Positions 8,965 to 18,595 are shown, counted from the stretch's first letter. The stretch: 64,000 nucleotides of DNA from DATMRF01 sp035566435 (GCA_035566435.1 DATMRF010000012.1:1-64000), one strand, 5' to 3'. A program made the numbers and translations. Notes: generated by a model not told the origin, from the letters alone.

Positions 8965-11900
8965 ATGACCAACGCCGCCGATCAAAAGCTCCGCGTCCTG
9001 TTTCTGGAGGACGACCCCCAGGACCGCGAACTGGTCGAAAGAACCCTTGCTTCCGAAGGTCTTCCTTGCTCATTCACCTTCGCCAGTACCCAGCAGGAGT
9101 TCGAATCCGCCCTCGCCCGCCTCGACCTCGACCTCATCCTCTCCGATTACACCCTGCCTTCCTACAGCGGCCCCGCGGCCCTCGCCGCTGCCAAAAAACT
9201 GCGTCCGGACCTCCCTCTGATTTTCGTCTCCGGAACCCTCGGCGAAGAACGCGCCGTCGAAATCCTCAAGTCCGGTGCCACCGATTACGTCGCCAAAGAG
9301 ACCCTCACCCGCCTCGCCCCGGCCGTCCGCCGCGCCTTGCAGGAAACCGCGCAACGCCGCACGCAACACCAGGCCGAAGCCGGCCTCCGCGCCAGCGAGC
9401 AGCGCCTGCGCATCCTCTTCGAATTCGCTCCGGACGCCTACTACCTCCACGACCTTAAGGGCAATATTGTCGATGGCAACAAAGCCGCCGAGGCCATGCT
9501 CGGCTACCCGCGCGAAGAACTCGTCGGCAAAAACCTTCTCCAGATCAATCTCCTCGCCCCGGAGGACCTTCCCCGCATCGCCGAAGCCCTGGCCCAAAAC
9601 GCCCAGGGAAAAACCACCGGACCGCTCGAATTCACCGTTCGCCGAAAAGACGGCGCCCAGCTTGTCCTCGAAACCCGCGCCTACCCTGTCCTCATTCAGG
9701 ACCAGGTCCTCGTCCTGGGCATTGCCCGCGACATCACCGACCGCAAACGTTCCCTCCAAACCATCCAAACCAGCCAGCGCCTCCTCAAGGCCACCCTCGA
9801 CAATATCCCCGACCCTGTCTGGTTCAAGGACGCCCAGGGCCGCTACCTGGCCAACAACGAGCCGCACGCCCGCTTCTTCGGCCGCAGACCCGAAGAGGTC
9901 CTCGGCAAAACCTTCGCCGAGCTCATGCCGCGCCAGGCCCAGGCCATCGGCGAGGCAGATGCCGGCGTTCTCGCCACCGGCAAGCCCAGCTCCGTCGAGG
10001 AGCGCCTCACCGACGCCCAGGGCAACGTCCGCTGGTTCGAGACCATGAAGTCCGCCGTGCTCGATGACCACGGCCGCGTCACCGGCACCGTCGGCATCGC
10101 CCGCGAAATCACCGATCGCATGCGCGCCCACCAGCAGATTAAAGCTTCCGAAGAGCGCTTCCGCTCCGTCTGGGAAAACTCCATCGACGGCATGCGCCTC
10201 CTCGACCGCGCCGGCCGGATCATCGCCGTCAACGACGCCTACTGCCGTCTCGTCAAGATGCCCCGCGAACGCCTCGTCGGCGAACTCTTCAGCATCGTGT
10301 ACCAGGAACACGGCGCCGGCGACTCCATGGAAGTTTACCGCCACCGCTTCGACACCGGCACGATTATCCCCCGGCTCCAGGCCAAAGTGAAACTCTGGAA
10401 CTCAAATGAACTCGACCTCGACATCTCCAGTTCCTTTATCGAAATGGGCGATCGCGGCAAGCTCGTCTTCAGCATCTTTCGCGATATCACCCAAAGCCGC
10501 GCCGCCGAACTCCGCGGCACCGCCTTCTCCCGCCTCGGCCAGCTCCTCAGCGCCGCTAAAACCGCCCGCGAGGCCGGCGAAGTTATCGTCGAAGTCGCTG
10601 ACCAATTGCTTGGCTGGGACGCCTGCTGGTTCGGCCTCTATTCCCAGGCCGAAGACAAGCTTCACCACGTCCTCAACATGGACACCATCAATGGTCAGCG
10701 CACTGACGTCGCGCCCGCCCCTCATACCGACTTCCTTACGCCGACAGCCCGTCACGTTCTCCTCTTTGGCGGCCAATTGATTCTTAAGAGCAACGCCTCC
10801 CTCATGCTGCCCGACAGCTTGCCCTTCGGCGATACCAAACGCCCTTCTGCCTCCCTCCTCTTTGTCCCGGTTCGCAACGGCCCCGAGGTCGTCGGGGTCC
10901 TCTCCATCCAAAGTTACAAACCCAAAGCCTACGACCAGCTCAGCCTTGATACCCTCCAGGCCCTCGCCGATCATTGCGGCGCCGCCCTCGACCGCATCCG
11001 CGCCCAGGAAAACCTCCTCGCCACTCAGCAGCGCTTCACCCATCTCCTCGAAGAAAGCCCCGCCGTCATCTACTCCCTCAAAGTCGATGGCCAAACCCTC
11101 GTCCCCGCCTGGCTCAGCAGCAACGTCCACCAGTTGCTCGGCTTCACCGTCGAAGAAGCCTCCCACCCCGATTGGTGGCCCCAGCACCTCCATCCCGATG
11201 ACCGCCCCGCTGCCGCCGAACACTTCTCCGCCCTCCGCCGCTTCAAACAACTGACCCGCGACTACCGCCTCCGCCATAAAAATGGCGACTACCGCTGGAT
11301 TCGCGACGAGCAACGCCTCATCTCTGACCCCTCCGGCCGCCCCGTCGAGGTCGTCGGCTCTTGGGTCGATATCACCGAACGCAAGGGACTCGAGGATCTC
11401 CTCCGCCAATCTCAAAAACTCGAAGCTGTCGGCCTCCTCGCCGGCGGCATCGCGCATGACTTCAACAACCTCATCGCCGTCATGCGCGGCAACGCGGATC
11501 TCCTCCTCCTCGATGCCGACCTGTACCCCGACCAGGCCAGGGATTCCCTCATTCAAATCACCACCGCCGCCGGCCGCGCCGCCAACCTCACTCGCCAGTT
11601 GCTCGCCTTTGGCCGTAAACAGGTCATCCAATCCCAGCCGCTCCTCCTCAACGAGGTCGTCTCCAACCTCGCCAAAATGCTCAAACGCGTCATCGGCGAA
11701 AACATCGAACTCCTGTGCCACGACGCCCCCGACCTCCCCTTCGTCAACGCGGATCCCGGCATGATGGAACAGGTCCTCCTCAACCTCGTCATCAATGCCC
11801 GCGACGCCATGCCCCAGGGCGGCCAACTCCATATCTCCACCGATAAAACCCAACTCGACGAAGCCGCCGCCCACACCAACCCCGAAGCGCGGGCCGGTGA

Positions 11901-12552
11901 CTTTGTTACCTTGAGCGTTCGCGATACCGGCGCCGGCATCGCCCCGGAACACCTGACCCGCATCTTCGAACCCTTCTTCACCACCAAACAACCCGGCAAA
12001 GGCACCGGCCTCGGCCTGGCGACCGCCTACGGCATAGTCAAACAGCACCAGGGCTGGCTCGAGGTCGCCAGCTCCCCCGGCCAGGGCGCCACCTTCAAAA
12101 TCTTTCTCCCCGCCGCCGCTGCTCCCGCTGCCGTCCCTGCCGCCAAAACCGAGCCCGCCCCACGCGGCGGCACCGAAACCATTCTCCTCGTCGAAGACGA
12201 GTTCGCCGTCCGCATGATCACCCGCCGCATCCTCGAAAACTTCGGCTACAAGGTCCACGACGCTTCCCAGGCCCGCGAGGCCCGCGACCTCTGGACCCGC
12301 TCCCACGACAAAATCCACCTCCTCCTGACCGACATTGTCATGCCCGAAGGCACCACCGGCCGCGAACTCGCCGACCAACTCCGCGCCCACCGCCCCGGGC
12401 TCAAAGTCGTCTTCATGAGCGGCTACAGCCCCGAAGTCGCCGGCAAAGACACCGCCTTCTTCCGCCGCGCCGGAAACTACTTCATCCAAAAACCCTTCTC
12501 TTCAAAAACCCTGCTCGAAGCCGTCCGCCGATGCCTCGACGAGAAAAGCTGA
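8965..12552 (+). CDS. hybrid sensor histidine kinase (REC-PAS3-GAF-PAS-HisKA-HATPase-REC)
   Basis: 1195 residues, soluble. Order seen: a receiver (about 9-125, phosphoacceptor Asp61 in LILSDYTLP), three PAS domains (about 145-260, 265-390, 391-515, each ending in an ITDR or ITQS-type linker), a GAF domain (about 515-670), a fourth PAS (about 680-815), HisKA with GGIAHDFNN (His831), HATPase_c with the N box NLVINARDAMP, DTGAGI and GKGTGLGLA, and a C-terminal receiver (Asp1123 in LLTDIVMP). The H box HDFNN is the NtrB-like type seen in cytoplasmic hybrid kinases. A receiver at both ends makes it a phosphorelay hub. No dedicated regulator gene is adjacent. The signal is unknown. Confidence 0.93.
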   Translation: MTNAADQKLRVLFLEDDPQDRELVERTLASEGLPCSFTFASTQQEFESALARLDLDLILSDYTLPSYSGPAALAAAKKLRPDLPLIFVSGTLGEERAVEILKSGATDYVAKETLTRLAPAVRRALQETAQRRTQHQAEAGLRASEQRLRILFEFAPDAYYLHDLKGNIVDGNKAAEAMLGYPREELVGKNLLQINLLAPEDLPRIAEALAQNAQGKTTGPLEFTVRRKDGAQLVLETRAYPVLIQDQVLVLGIARDITDRKRSLQTIQTSQRLLKATLDNIPDPVWFKDAQGRYLANNEPHARFFGRRPEEVLGKTFAELMPRQAQAIGEADAGVLATGKPSSVEERLTDAQGNVRWFETMKSAVLDDHGRVTGTVGIAREITDRMRAHQQIKASEERFRSVWENSIDGMRLLDRAGRIIAVNDAYCRLVKMPRERLVGELFSIVYQEHGAGDSMEVYRHRFDTGTIIPRLQAKVKLWNSNELDLDISSSFIEMGDRGKLVFSIFRDITQSRAAELRGTAFSRLGQLLSAAKTAREAGEVIVEVADQLLGWDACWFGLYSQAEDKLHHVLNMDTINGQRTDVAPAPHTDFLTPTARHVLLFGGQLILKSNASLMLPDSLPFGDTKRPSASLLFVPVRNGPEVVGVLSIQSYKPKAYDQLSLDTLQALADHCGAALDRIRAQENLLATQQRFTHLLEESPAVIYSLKVDGQTLVPAWLSSNVHQLLGFTVEEASHPDWWPQHLHPDDRPAAAEHFSALRRFKQLTRDYRLRHKNGDYRWIRDEQRLISDPSGRPVEVVGSWVDITERKGLEDLLRQSQKLEAVGLLAGGIAHDFNNLIAVMRGNADLLLLDADLYPDQARDSLIQITTAAGRAANLTRQLLAFGRKQVIQSQPLLLNEVVSNLAKMLKRVIGENIELLCHDAPDLPFVNADPGMMEQVLLNLVINARDAMPQGGQLHISTDKTQLDEAAAHTNPEARAGDFVTLSVRDTGAGIAPEHLTRIFEPFFTTKQPGKGTGLGLATAYGIVKQHQGWLEVASSPGQGATFKIFLPAAAAPAAVPAAKTEPAPRGGTETILLVEDEFAVRMITRRILENFGYKVHDASQAREARDLWTRSHDKIHLLLTDIVMPEGTTGRELADQLRAHRPGLKVVFMSGYSPEVAGKDTAFFRRAGNYFIQKPFSSKTLLEAVRRCLDEKS

Positions 12553-12808
12553 TTTTTGATAGCTCAAGCCAGCCCAAGTCCCCCTTCACCCAGGCTGAGC
12601 CAATCGCCGGCCACCGAACACTGACCACCGCTCACTACTTGCTGATTACTGACTACTGGTCACTCATTAGTGCTCCCCGCCATGTTTCAAGCCTTCTGCG
12701 CCCTTCCGCGTCTTCCTCGTGTTCCGTGGTCGAATTCCCTCCGTTCCGCCCTTGCGCCTTTGCACCTTTGCGCCTTTGCGTTAAACGCGGCTCTCCCGCA
12801 ATCAAGGT
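12553..12808. other. gene-free spacer with dispersed repeat text
   Basis: Between convergent genes. It contains ACTGACCACC/GATTACTGACTACTGG-type tracts and, at about 12695-12785, a C/T-rich run with CCTTTGCACCTTTGCGCCTTTGCG ending in TTAAA. Similar wording recurs at 6008-6050 and 63293-63325, so these are dispersed intergenic repeats rather than coding sequence. Confidence 0.5.
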
Positions 12809-13480
12809 TCAAAAATCTCTGCCCCACCACCACTTCAACCACCTCACCGCGTCGCGCACCGGATGTATCTTGCTCTGCTCGTCCTTGTAGATCGCCCGGA
12901 CCGGCACGAATTCGACCTCCAGCCCAGCCCGAACGAACGCCAGCAACACCTCCGACTCGATCTCAAAATGCGTTGCCGAAATCCTCAGCCCGGCCCATGC
13001 GGAAAGCTTCATCAACCGAAACCCGCACTGCGAATCCGGCAGCAGCCGGCCGGCCGTTACAGTCAACCGCCGGCTCATCCAGTGGTTTACCCGGCGCCGC
13101 AACCACGGCATCGACCCCGCCTTGCCCATGCGGTTCCCCACAACCAGAGGGGCCGAGGTCCGCTCCGCACACCGAAAAAAAATGGGAATGTCCTCCGGTG
13201 AATGCTGGCCGTCTCCATCCATCGTTAGCGCCCAGGAAAACCCACGCTCGAACGCCCGGCGCCAGCCGGCCTGCAACGCCGCACCCTTCCCCCGCGCGGC
13301 CCCGTTCCGCAGGACCTCCGCCCCGGCCGCCTGCGCCATCGAGCCGGTCGCGTCGCTCGACCCGTCATCCACTACCAGCACCGCGGGAACGCGCCGCCGA
13401 ACCTCTTGAACCAACGGCCCGATCGTCGCCGCTTCGTTCAGACATGGGATAACCGCCGCGCACTCTGCCTGCCAATCCAT
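12809..13480 (-). CDS. family 2 glycosyltransferase
   Basis: 223 residues of the DPM1/polyprenyl-phosphate glycosyltransferase type: AAVIPCLNEAATIG at the nucleotide site, LVVDDGSSDAT, the metal-binding TMDGDGQHSPED, and a QCGFRLM acceptor-side motif. No transmembrane segment is evident. It would transfer a sugar from an NDP- donor to a lipid or polyprenol acceptor. GT2 enzymes of this size occur in aryl-polyene and related lipid loci, and lipid-assembly genes begin 1 kb to the right, so a role in decorating that product is possible. It is followed on the same strand by nothing until the kinase end. Confidence 0.85.
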   Translation of the reverse strand: MDWQAECAAVIPCLNEAATIGPLVQEVRRRVPAVLVVDDGSSDATGSMAQAAGAEVLRNGAARGKGAALQAGWRRAFERGFSWALTMDGDGQHSPEDIPIFFRCAERTSAPLVVGNRMGKAGSMPWLRRRVNHWMSRRLTVTAGRLLPDSQCGFRLMKLSAWAGLRISATHFEIESEVLLAFVRAGLEVEFVPVRAIYKDEQSKIHPVRDAVRWLKWWWGRDF

Positions 13481-13581
13481 GCCCTCAACCTATGGCAAAC
13501 CCTATCCCAGCCAAGCCCAAATCACCTCGCAGACGGCCGCGCAGCATGCAACCAGAGCTGCATTCCGCGAGCTCCACAGTT

Positions 13582-14193
13582 TCAATCCAGCCGGTTAATA
13601 TGCAAATCCGATTTCACGACCTTCCCCTCGTCAGCCGATACCCAGACCTCTCCGATATCCGCATCGCGACTCGGGTTCCGCAGCTTCGCGGCCCAAACCT
13701 TGACCTTCCAGACCGGTTGCGCCGCTCCACCCTGGCCCAGTACGCCCTCTCCGACCCGCTCGAGATTGAGCTCCGTGGCCGTGGCTTTGATGTTTTCCAA
13801 CAGCGGCTCCTTCAGCGCCGTCTTGATCGCCTCGTCCGAATCGACCTTCAGCTTGCTCCGCTCCAGCGGCACGTCGCCGCCTGTGACCGGCTCGAGCAAA
13901 CGCCAGGGCCGCTGCACCTTTTGCATTTTGCCTGCCGCAAACTTCACTTCCGTCGCCTTCAGCGTCGCCGTCGGATCATAATAAACGATATGCCAAATAT
14001 TCGGCGTGAGGCTGCCGATGGACTTTTCCGATCGGATCTGCACAATCTTATCCTTGCATTGCTCCCCCACGTAGCGATTGCCCTCTTTAATCAAGTCAAA
14101 CGCCGTAGGTTCAGCGGCGCGGACTCGCAAGTTCGGCGCGGCCAGAACCACTGCCAGCAGACTCCACTGAAACCACCCGGTTGTAATTTTCAT
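13582..14193 (-). CDS. exported protein of unknown function
   Basis: 203 residues from ATG 14193, which begins a signal peptide (MKITTGWFQWSLLAVVLAAP with an Ala-rich cleavage region). The frame extends 7 codons upstream, but that part is not signal-like. The mature protein is polar and Lys/Glu-rich, with alternating strands (IWHIVYYDP, VWKVKVWAAK), like small periplasmic beta proteins. It is transcribed toward the GT2 gene, 101 bases away, and the two may be one unit. Family not recognised. Confidence 0.7.
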   Translation of the reverse strand: MKITTGWFQWSLLAVVLAAPNLRVRAAEPTAFDLIKEGNRYVGEQCKDKIVQIRSEKSIGSLTPNIWHIVYYDPTATLKATEVKFAAGKMQKVQRPWRLLEPVTGGDVPLERSKLKVDSDEAIKTALKEPLLENIKATATELNLERVGEGVLGQGGAAQPVWKVKVWAAKLRNPSRDADIGEVWVSADEGKVVKSDLHINRLD

Positions 14194-14446
14194 GCCGCGA
14201 GTATAGACCGCCACAATGCTCTGGCAACTGCGGAAGGCTCAGCTCCCCTTTCTCGCGGCGGTCATTTGACTTGCGCGACCGCTCCTTTGGCGGCGATAAT
14301 TCCTGCAGAATTTCAACGCAAACACGCATACAATCAGAGGCACAACGCCGCAAACGAGGAGGTCCAGCCGCCTTTTCCGCGCATCATGCGGTTAGCCTCT
14401 ATCCTTTAGCCTTTAGCCTTCTCTTCCCCATCGGTTCCGCCCAACT

Positions 14447-15178
14447 ATGAACCCGCGCATTATTCTCATCACGGGCGCAAACGGTGGACTCGGCCAGGCG
14501 ATCGCCCGGGCATTCCTCGCCGAATCCGCCCAGACCTATGTCTGGCTCGGGGTCCACACACGCCGCGAAACGGCCGACCAACTCGCCGGCGAGTTTCCCC
14601 AACGCTGCGAAAACATCGAATTGGACGTCAGACGACCAGCGGCCTGGCAAGACGCCGTAGCCCGTATCCTGTCCCGTCACCAGCGGCTCGATGTGCTGGT
14701 GAACAACGCAGGCCGGCATGCCGATGGCCTGCTGGCGACCCTTCCCGCCAGCGCCTGGGAGGAAGTCCGCTCCACCAATCTCGACGGTGCGTTTCACGGT
14801 TGCCAGGCCGTGCTGCCCGCAATGATTTCCCAGCGCAGCGGCCGCATTGTAAACGTGGCGTCCCTCAGCGCCTTGCTGCCTCCTCCGGGCCAAACCAATT
14901 ATGCGGCCGCGAAGGCCGGGTTGGTCGCGCTGACACAATCCCTGGCCAAGGAGATCGCGCGGCTCAATATCACAGTCAACGCGGTATGTCCCGGTTTCGT
15001 GGAAACCGAAACCCTCAGTGGCTTGGGCCCGGAGGAACGGCAGGCGGCTCTGGCCAAAATCCCTTTGCGCCGGTTCGGCCGGCCGGAGGAAGTCGCGGCC
15101 GCGGTCCGATTTCTGGCTTGTCCCGAAGCCAGTTACATTACAGGCTCAGTATTGAAAGTTGATGGCGGAGTTTTTTAG
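14447..15178 (+). CDS. FabG-like 3-oxoacyl-ACP reductase (SDR)
   Basis: 243 residues, classical short-chain dehydrogenase: TGANGGLGQAIA for NADP binding, VNNAG, and the catalytic set Ser (NVASLSA), Tyr and Lys (TNYAAAKAG), then a substrate-loop PG and the usual ITGSVLKVDGG end. It reduces a beta-ketoacyl chain on ACP. The next gene, one base after its stop, encodes an acyl carrier protein, which supports a role in acyl-chain building rather than in sugar or alcohol oxidation. Probably first gene of an operon with ACP and flavoprotein. Confidence 0.9.
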   Translation: MNPRIILITGANGGLGQAIARAFLAESAQTYVWLGVHTRRETADQLAGEFPQRCENIELDVRRPAAWQDAVARILSRHQRLDVLVNNAGRHADGLLATLPASAWEEVRSTNLDGAFHGCQAVLPAMISQRSGRIVNVASLSALLPPPGQTNYAAAKAGLVALTQSLAKEIARLNITVNAVCPGFVETETLSGLGPEERQAALAKIPLRRFGRPEEVAAAVRFLACPEASYITGSVLKVDGGVF

Positions 15179-15179
15179 C

Positions 15180-15446
15180 ATGGAAGACGCGAATACGTTG
15201 AAAGAGCAAATTAAGAGTTTAATGGTCGAAAACCTGATGCTGCAGGTGACCCCGGCCGAGATCGGCGATGAGTTGCCGCTCTTCGGCCCCGGCAGCCTGG
15301 GCCTCGACTCAGTCGATGCGCTCCAACTGGTGGTGGCCCTCGACAAGAACTTCGGCCTGAAGATTCGAGACCCCGAAGCCGCCAAGGAAATCCTCCGGAA
15401 CGTCAACACCATCGCCCAGGCGGTCCAGCAGAAGATGGCCGTCTAG
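15180..15446 (+). CDS. acyl carrier protein
   Basis: 88 residues. The phosphopantetheine attachment Ser lies in LGLDSVDALQL. The ATG at 15180 comes one base after the ketoreductase stop, a coupled arrangement; a TTG at 15159 in frame would overlap that gene and is less likely. The sequence differs from a housekeeping AcpP (which usually has the DSLD motif), which fits the dedicated ACPs of aryl-polyene or polyketide-like loci. It would carry the growing acyl chain for the ketoreductase here and the dehydratase at 28.5 kb. Confidence 0.9.
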   Translation: MEDANTLKEQIKSLMVENLMLQVTPAEIGDELPLFGPGSLGLDSVDALQLVVALDKNFGLKIRDPEAAKEILRNVNTIAQAVQQKMAV

Positions 15447-15582
15447 GCCGGGAGCATACTCGCTCCTGCAATTTGGCGCGCGCTGCCGGCGACGCCCGCT
15501 AATCATCACTCCATCATTCCATTAATCCACCAATCCAACTCCCGCGACTTGCGCACTGCCCGCCTTGTGCTTTGTTTAAGCG

Positions 15583-16920
15583 ATGACTCAGGCGCGTTAC
15601 GATGCACTGGTAATTGGCGGCGGACCCGGCGGAAGCGCCGTGAGCACGTTTCTAGCCCGCGCGGGCAAACGCGTCGTGGTGTTGGAGAAAGAACGTTTTC
15701 CGAGATTCCACATCGGAGAATCCCTGCTGCCGTACAACCATGGGCTTTTTGAAGAAATGGGAGTCCTGCCTGTGCTCGAAGCCGCTGGTTTTCCCAAAAA
15801 GCTCGGCGCTCAGTTTCATCTCGGGAACGCGACCAAGGGGTTGAAGCTGATTTTTCGGAACGGTTGTTTCACCCGTGAGACGACCGCCTTTCAAGTGGAA
15901 CGAGCCACTTTCGATCACCTTTTGTTGAAACACGCGCAAACCTCCGGGGCCGAGGTCCGGGAAGGTTGGACGGTCGGCAGCGTTTCATGCCAAAATGGCC
16001 AGGTGAGTCTCCAGGCACGCAACACGGCTGGGACGACTGAAACTTTTGAGGGGGCGTTCCTTATTGACGCCAGCGGCCGCAGTAATTTGACGGGAAACCA
16101 GGAACGGCTTCGCATGGTGCATCCCAACCTGAAGAAACTGGCCGTTTTTGGCCAATTCGAAGGGGTAGGGTTGGATGCGGGGAGCCAGGCCGGCGACACC
16201 GTCATCGTCCGCCTCGAAAACAAGTGGTTTTGGCTCATCCCCCTCTCCCAGACGAAGACCAGCGTAGGCTGCGTCATGGACCAGGAGGAGTTTGCGCAAG
16301 CCAAACAATCGCCGGCAGACCTCTTCGCCCGGGTTTGCCAATCCAGCACCGAAATGCGAACCCGGATGAAAGACGCCCGGCCGGTGAACGCGCTTCAGAC
16401 CACGAGCGACTTTTCGTATTATAACCGCCGCTTCGTTGGACCACGGTTGCTTCGCGTCGGGGATGCCGCAGCCTTTATGGACCCGATTTTTTCCGCCGGG
16501 GTTTACCTCGCTATGTATTCCGGTAAACTCGCAGCGCGGGCCGTGCTCGAGTCCCTGGCCGCGGGCGACGATGGCCGGCGCAGGCTAAAGGCCTACGAGA
16601 AACGCGTTTGGCGGGCGATGAAATGCTACTGGGAAATGGTTGAAAGCTTCTACACTACACCGTTCATGGAATTGTTCCTTGAACCTCGGAGGAAGTTCAA
16701 TCTCCCGGATGCTATCGTCGCTATCCTGGCCGGAGAATTGGAGGGAGGCTGGGCAATGGAATGGCGCCGCCGTTTCTTTTTCCTGCTGATCCGGATTCAG
16801 TCGCGCTGGCCGCTGGTGCCGCGAATCTGCTTCGAGGAGCAAGCACTTTCCGCTGAAACCGAGGCGGGCGCCCATCAGGCTGCGGCAGGACTTTCGGGCG
16901 CTGAGGTCAGGACGCTCTAA
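15583..16920 (+). CDS. FAD-dependent oxidoreductase, halogenase-like
   Basis: 445 residues. Seen: N-terminal GGGPGGSAVSTFLARAGK FAD motif, FHIGESLLP, a WFWLIP segment that fits the WxWxIP motif of flavin-dependent halogenases, and GDAAAFMDPIFSAGVYLAM near the isoalloxazine site. This superfamily includes tryptophan halogenase-like and geranylgeranyl-reductase-like enzymes. Homologues annotated as halogenase-like flavoproteins occur in flexirubin and aryl-polyene loci, and the ACP gene directly upstream fits an ACP-bound substrate. Whether it halogenates, hydroxylates or dehydrogenates cannot be told from sequence. Its stop overlaps the convergent next gene by 4 bases. Confidence 0.82.
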   Translation: MTQARYDALVIGGGPGGSAVSTFLARAGKRVVVLEKERFPRFHIGESLLPYNHGLFEEMGVLPVLEAAGFPKKLGAQFHLGNATKGLKLIFRNGCFTRETTAFQVERATFDHLLLKHAQTSGAEVREGWTVGSVSCQNGQVSLQARNTAGTTETFEGAFLIDASGRSNLTGNQERLRMVHPNLKKLAVFGQFEGVGLDAGSQAGDTVIVRLENKWFWLIPLSQTKTSVGCVMDQEEFAQAKQSPADLFARVCQSSTEMRTRMKDARPVNALQTTSDFSYYNRRFVGPRLLRVGDAAAFMDPIFSAGVYLAMYSGKLAARAVLESLAAGDDGRRRLKAYEKRVWRAMKCYWEMVESFYTTPFMELFLEPRRKFNLPDAIVAILAGELEGGWAMEWRRRFFFLLIRIQSRWPLVPRICFEEQALSAETEAGAHQAAAGLSGAEVRTL

Positions 16921-17729
16921 GCCGTTTCCAGCGTCATTATTTCAATCCGGCGATTCTCGTTCTTTCTGCGACCACCACTACCTGAAAAAGCGAGATAGAG
17001 AAAGGCGAGCAAATTGGTGAGAGGCAGGAGCAGGAAGATCGCGGTCCAGAGCGTCTTGGCCCGTGCCTTGGCGATATTCACGCACCAGAGGATATAGGCC
17101 ACCAGGTTTAGCACTGGAACGAACGAAGCCAGGAACCACCACGGCGACATGCCGGCCGCACGCAGCAACGGAAACACATTGAACACCGGCAACCATGCAA
17201 GGACGCCGGGCTCCTGGCCGGTCTTCTGACAAATCAGCATGCAGCAATAACAGAAAAAGAGGTAGGCGCAGACGGCAATCGCCGCTGCCCCCCAAAGCAG
17301 CTTTGGCGTAAGAGGCGGGAGTTGAAGTTTTTCCAACGGAACATTGTTGCGCCAGGTGCTGACCACCTGAGCTTCCACTGCCTTGACCCGAGAGGTTTCG
17401 AGCTTGTCCAACGTCTGTTTGGCCCAGGCCGTTGCATTCGTAGGTTGCTCTTTGGGCTTTGGCAGCTCGGCATATCCCAATTGCTCTCGCAGATCCGGGG
17501 AAAGCTCCGCCACCTTGATATTCGTCATACCGGCCGAATGCAGGATGAAGACGTAATCTTTGGATTTCGTAGTGACTGTCACGTTTCGGTACGTATGTGT
17601 TCCGATTTGGAGCATGTCAAAGGTCTGCTCGAGTCCCGCCGACAATGCTTCGGGACGCCCCAGTGATACGCTCAACACCAGCCCGAGCAGGCCGGCAAGA
17701 AGTTGTCCGCGAATTCTCAGTATTTTCAT
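16917..17729 (-). CDS. membrane protein with exported N-terminal domain
   Basis: 270 residues: a signal peptide, a periplasmic part (about 25-140, beginning with AGLEQTFDMLQIGTHTYRNV), then four hydrophobic segments (about 146-170, 178-200, 203-225, 230-250). The LAWLPVFNVFPLLRAAGMSPWW and PVLNLVAYILWCVNIAKA stretches match the DUF5684-type membrane domain. The soluble start resembles the short beta domains found in Verrucomicrobial proteins that sense or bind cell-wall material, but that is uncertain. It may head the following minus-strand lipoprotein genes or stand alone. Confidence 0.65.
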   Translation of the reverse strand: MKILRIRGQLLAGLLGLVLSVSLGRPEALSAGLEQTFDMLQIGTHTYRNVTVTTKSKDYVFILHSAGMTNIKVAELSPDLREQLGYAELPKPKEQPTNATAWAKQTLDKLETSRVKAVEAQVVSTWRNNVPLEKLQLPPLTPKLLWGAAAIAVCAYLFFCYCCMLICQKTGQEPGVLAWLPVFNVFPLLRAAGMSPWWFLASFVPVLNLVAYILWCVNIAKARAKTLWTAIFLLLPLTNLLAFLYLAFSGSGGRRKNENRRIEIMTLETA

Positions 17730-17858
17730 AAACTAGAGTTCCACCGCTAAATGGTAACGGAACATGCGACCGCACGGATGAGACGGCACAAATCGTGCCA
17801 TTCCGAAGGTTGATGACCGGTGCGCAGCACAAGCGTCAACATCCTTCGAGGCAACAGG

Positions 17859-18218
17859 TTACTCGCGGCAAATGACGGAAAACTCTTTAAGCGTGCCTCC
17901 GGGAGCGTCCCCGTGTCGAAAAACCGCGTCGCGGAGCGTAACGCGCACCGTGCGCCCATCAGGGTCTTTCGAAATCAACCCGCGCTCGGCCTCCACGGTA
18001 CGCTCGGGGCCCGCCAGGCATTTCTGCACCACCCGAACTCCTGCAAGTGTATTCCCTTGCCTTCGTGCTACGTAGATATTTCGCCCGTCGGGCCAAGTCA
18101 CGGTCTTGCCTTCCTGAACCAATTCCGGGACGAGGGGTGCGCCCTCAGGCGTCCGTGAGCAGCCGCACAGCAGCAGGCCACACAGCAATAGAAGGGCGGT
18201 AGGCGCCTCTGTCTTCAC
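17859..18218 (-). CDS. small lipoprotein
   Basis: 119 residues, signal peptide with lipobox LLCGCS. The mature part is a compact beta-rich domain (VTWPDGRNIYVARRQGN, VRVVQKC, VIC) with two Cys that could pair. Family not recognised. Its ATG overlaps the stop of the preceding membrane protein gene by 4 bases, so the two are translated together. Confidence 0.65.
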   Translation of the reverse strand: MKTEAPTALLLLCGLLLCGCSRTPEGAPLVPELVQEGKTVTWPDGRNIYVARRQGNTLAGVRVVQKCLAGPERTVEAERGLISKDPDGRTVRVTLRDAVFRHGDAPGGTLKEFSVICRE

Positions 18219-18595
18219 GACACAGTTAATGCCATCCCGAGGATGATTCCCACCAGCCAGGCGAGCGTGAACAGGATAAAGGCGACGCGATTGCTAGCGG
18301 GCAAGCCACGGATGATTACTTCGAGAGGGTGGACGAAGCTCTCCAGCGGTGGTTCGGCGGCACGCCGGCGAAAAAACACGACCAAGGCTGAAAGACCCAG
18401 AAAATTTCCCAGCAATGCGAAGGCGAGCAGGTCCAGCCTGTCCTGCGACCAGTCGGTAGGCCGACCCGGGAGCGCCCCGCGTATGAACTGCCCCAGCAAA
18501 GCCCCGATACAACAATAGGACACCGTCAGGAGCCTGATGCCCAGGTTTTGCAGGTGTAACGCTCTCGAATTGCCAGTGTAGCGCGGATCTCGCAT
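18215..18595 (-). CDS. small membrane protein, three predicted helices
   Basis: 126 residues from ATG 18595; the frame is open 26 codons further upstream without a better start. Three hydrophobic stretches (LLTVSYCCIGALLGQFI, LLAFALLGNFLGLSALVVFF and VAFILFTLAWLVGIILGMAL) form most of it. It partners the lipoprotein gene that it overlaps. No family recognised. Confidence 0.55.
   Translation of the reverse strand: MRDPRYTGNSRALHLQNLGIRLLTVSYCCIGALLGQFIRGALPGRPTDWSQDRLDLLAFALLGNFLGLSALVVFFRRRAAEPPLESFVHPLEVIIRGLPASNRVAFILFTLAWLVGIILGMALTVS

Noticed and set aside
9070..10344. Second long antisense frame in the hybrid kinase
   Set aside because: Same cause as above: a shadow of codon bias, no motif and no plausible start.
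10402..12489. 695-codon open frame antisense to the hybrid kinase
   Set aside because: It mirrors the kinase codons in GC-rich DNA and is a Gly/Val/Glu-rich text with no domain; the plus-strand protein has all kinase motifs.
12670..13452. 260-codon plus-strand frame across the GT2 gene
   Set aside because: Pro/Arg/Ser-rich shadow of the GT2 codons and of the repeat spacer; no domain.
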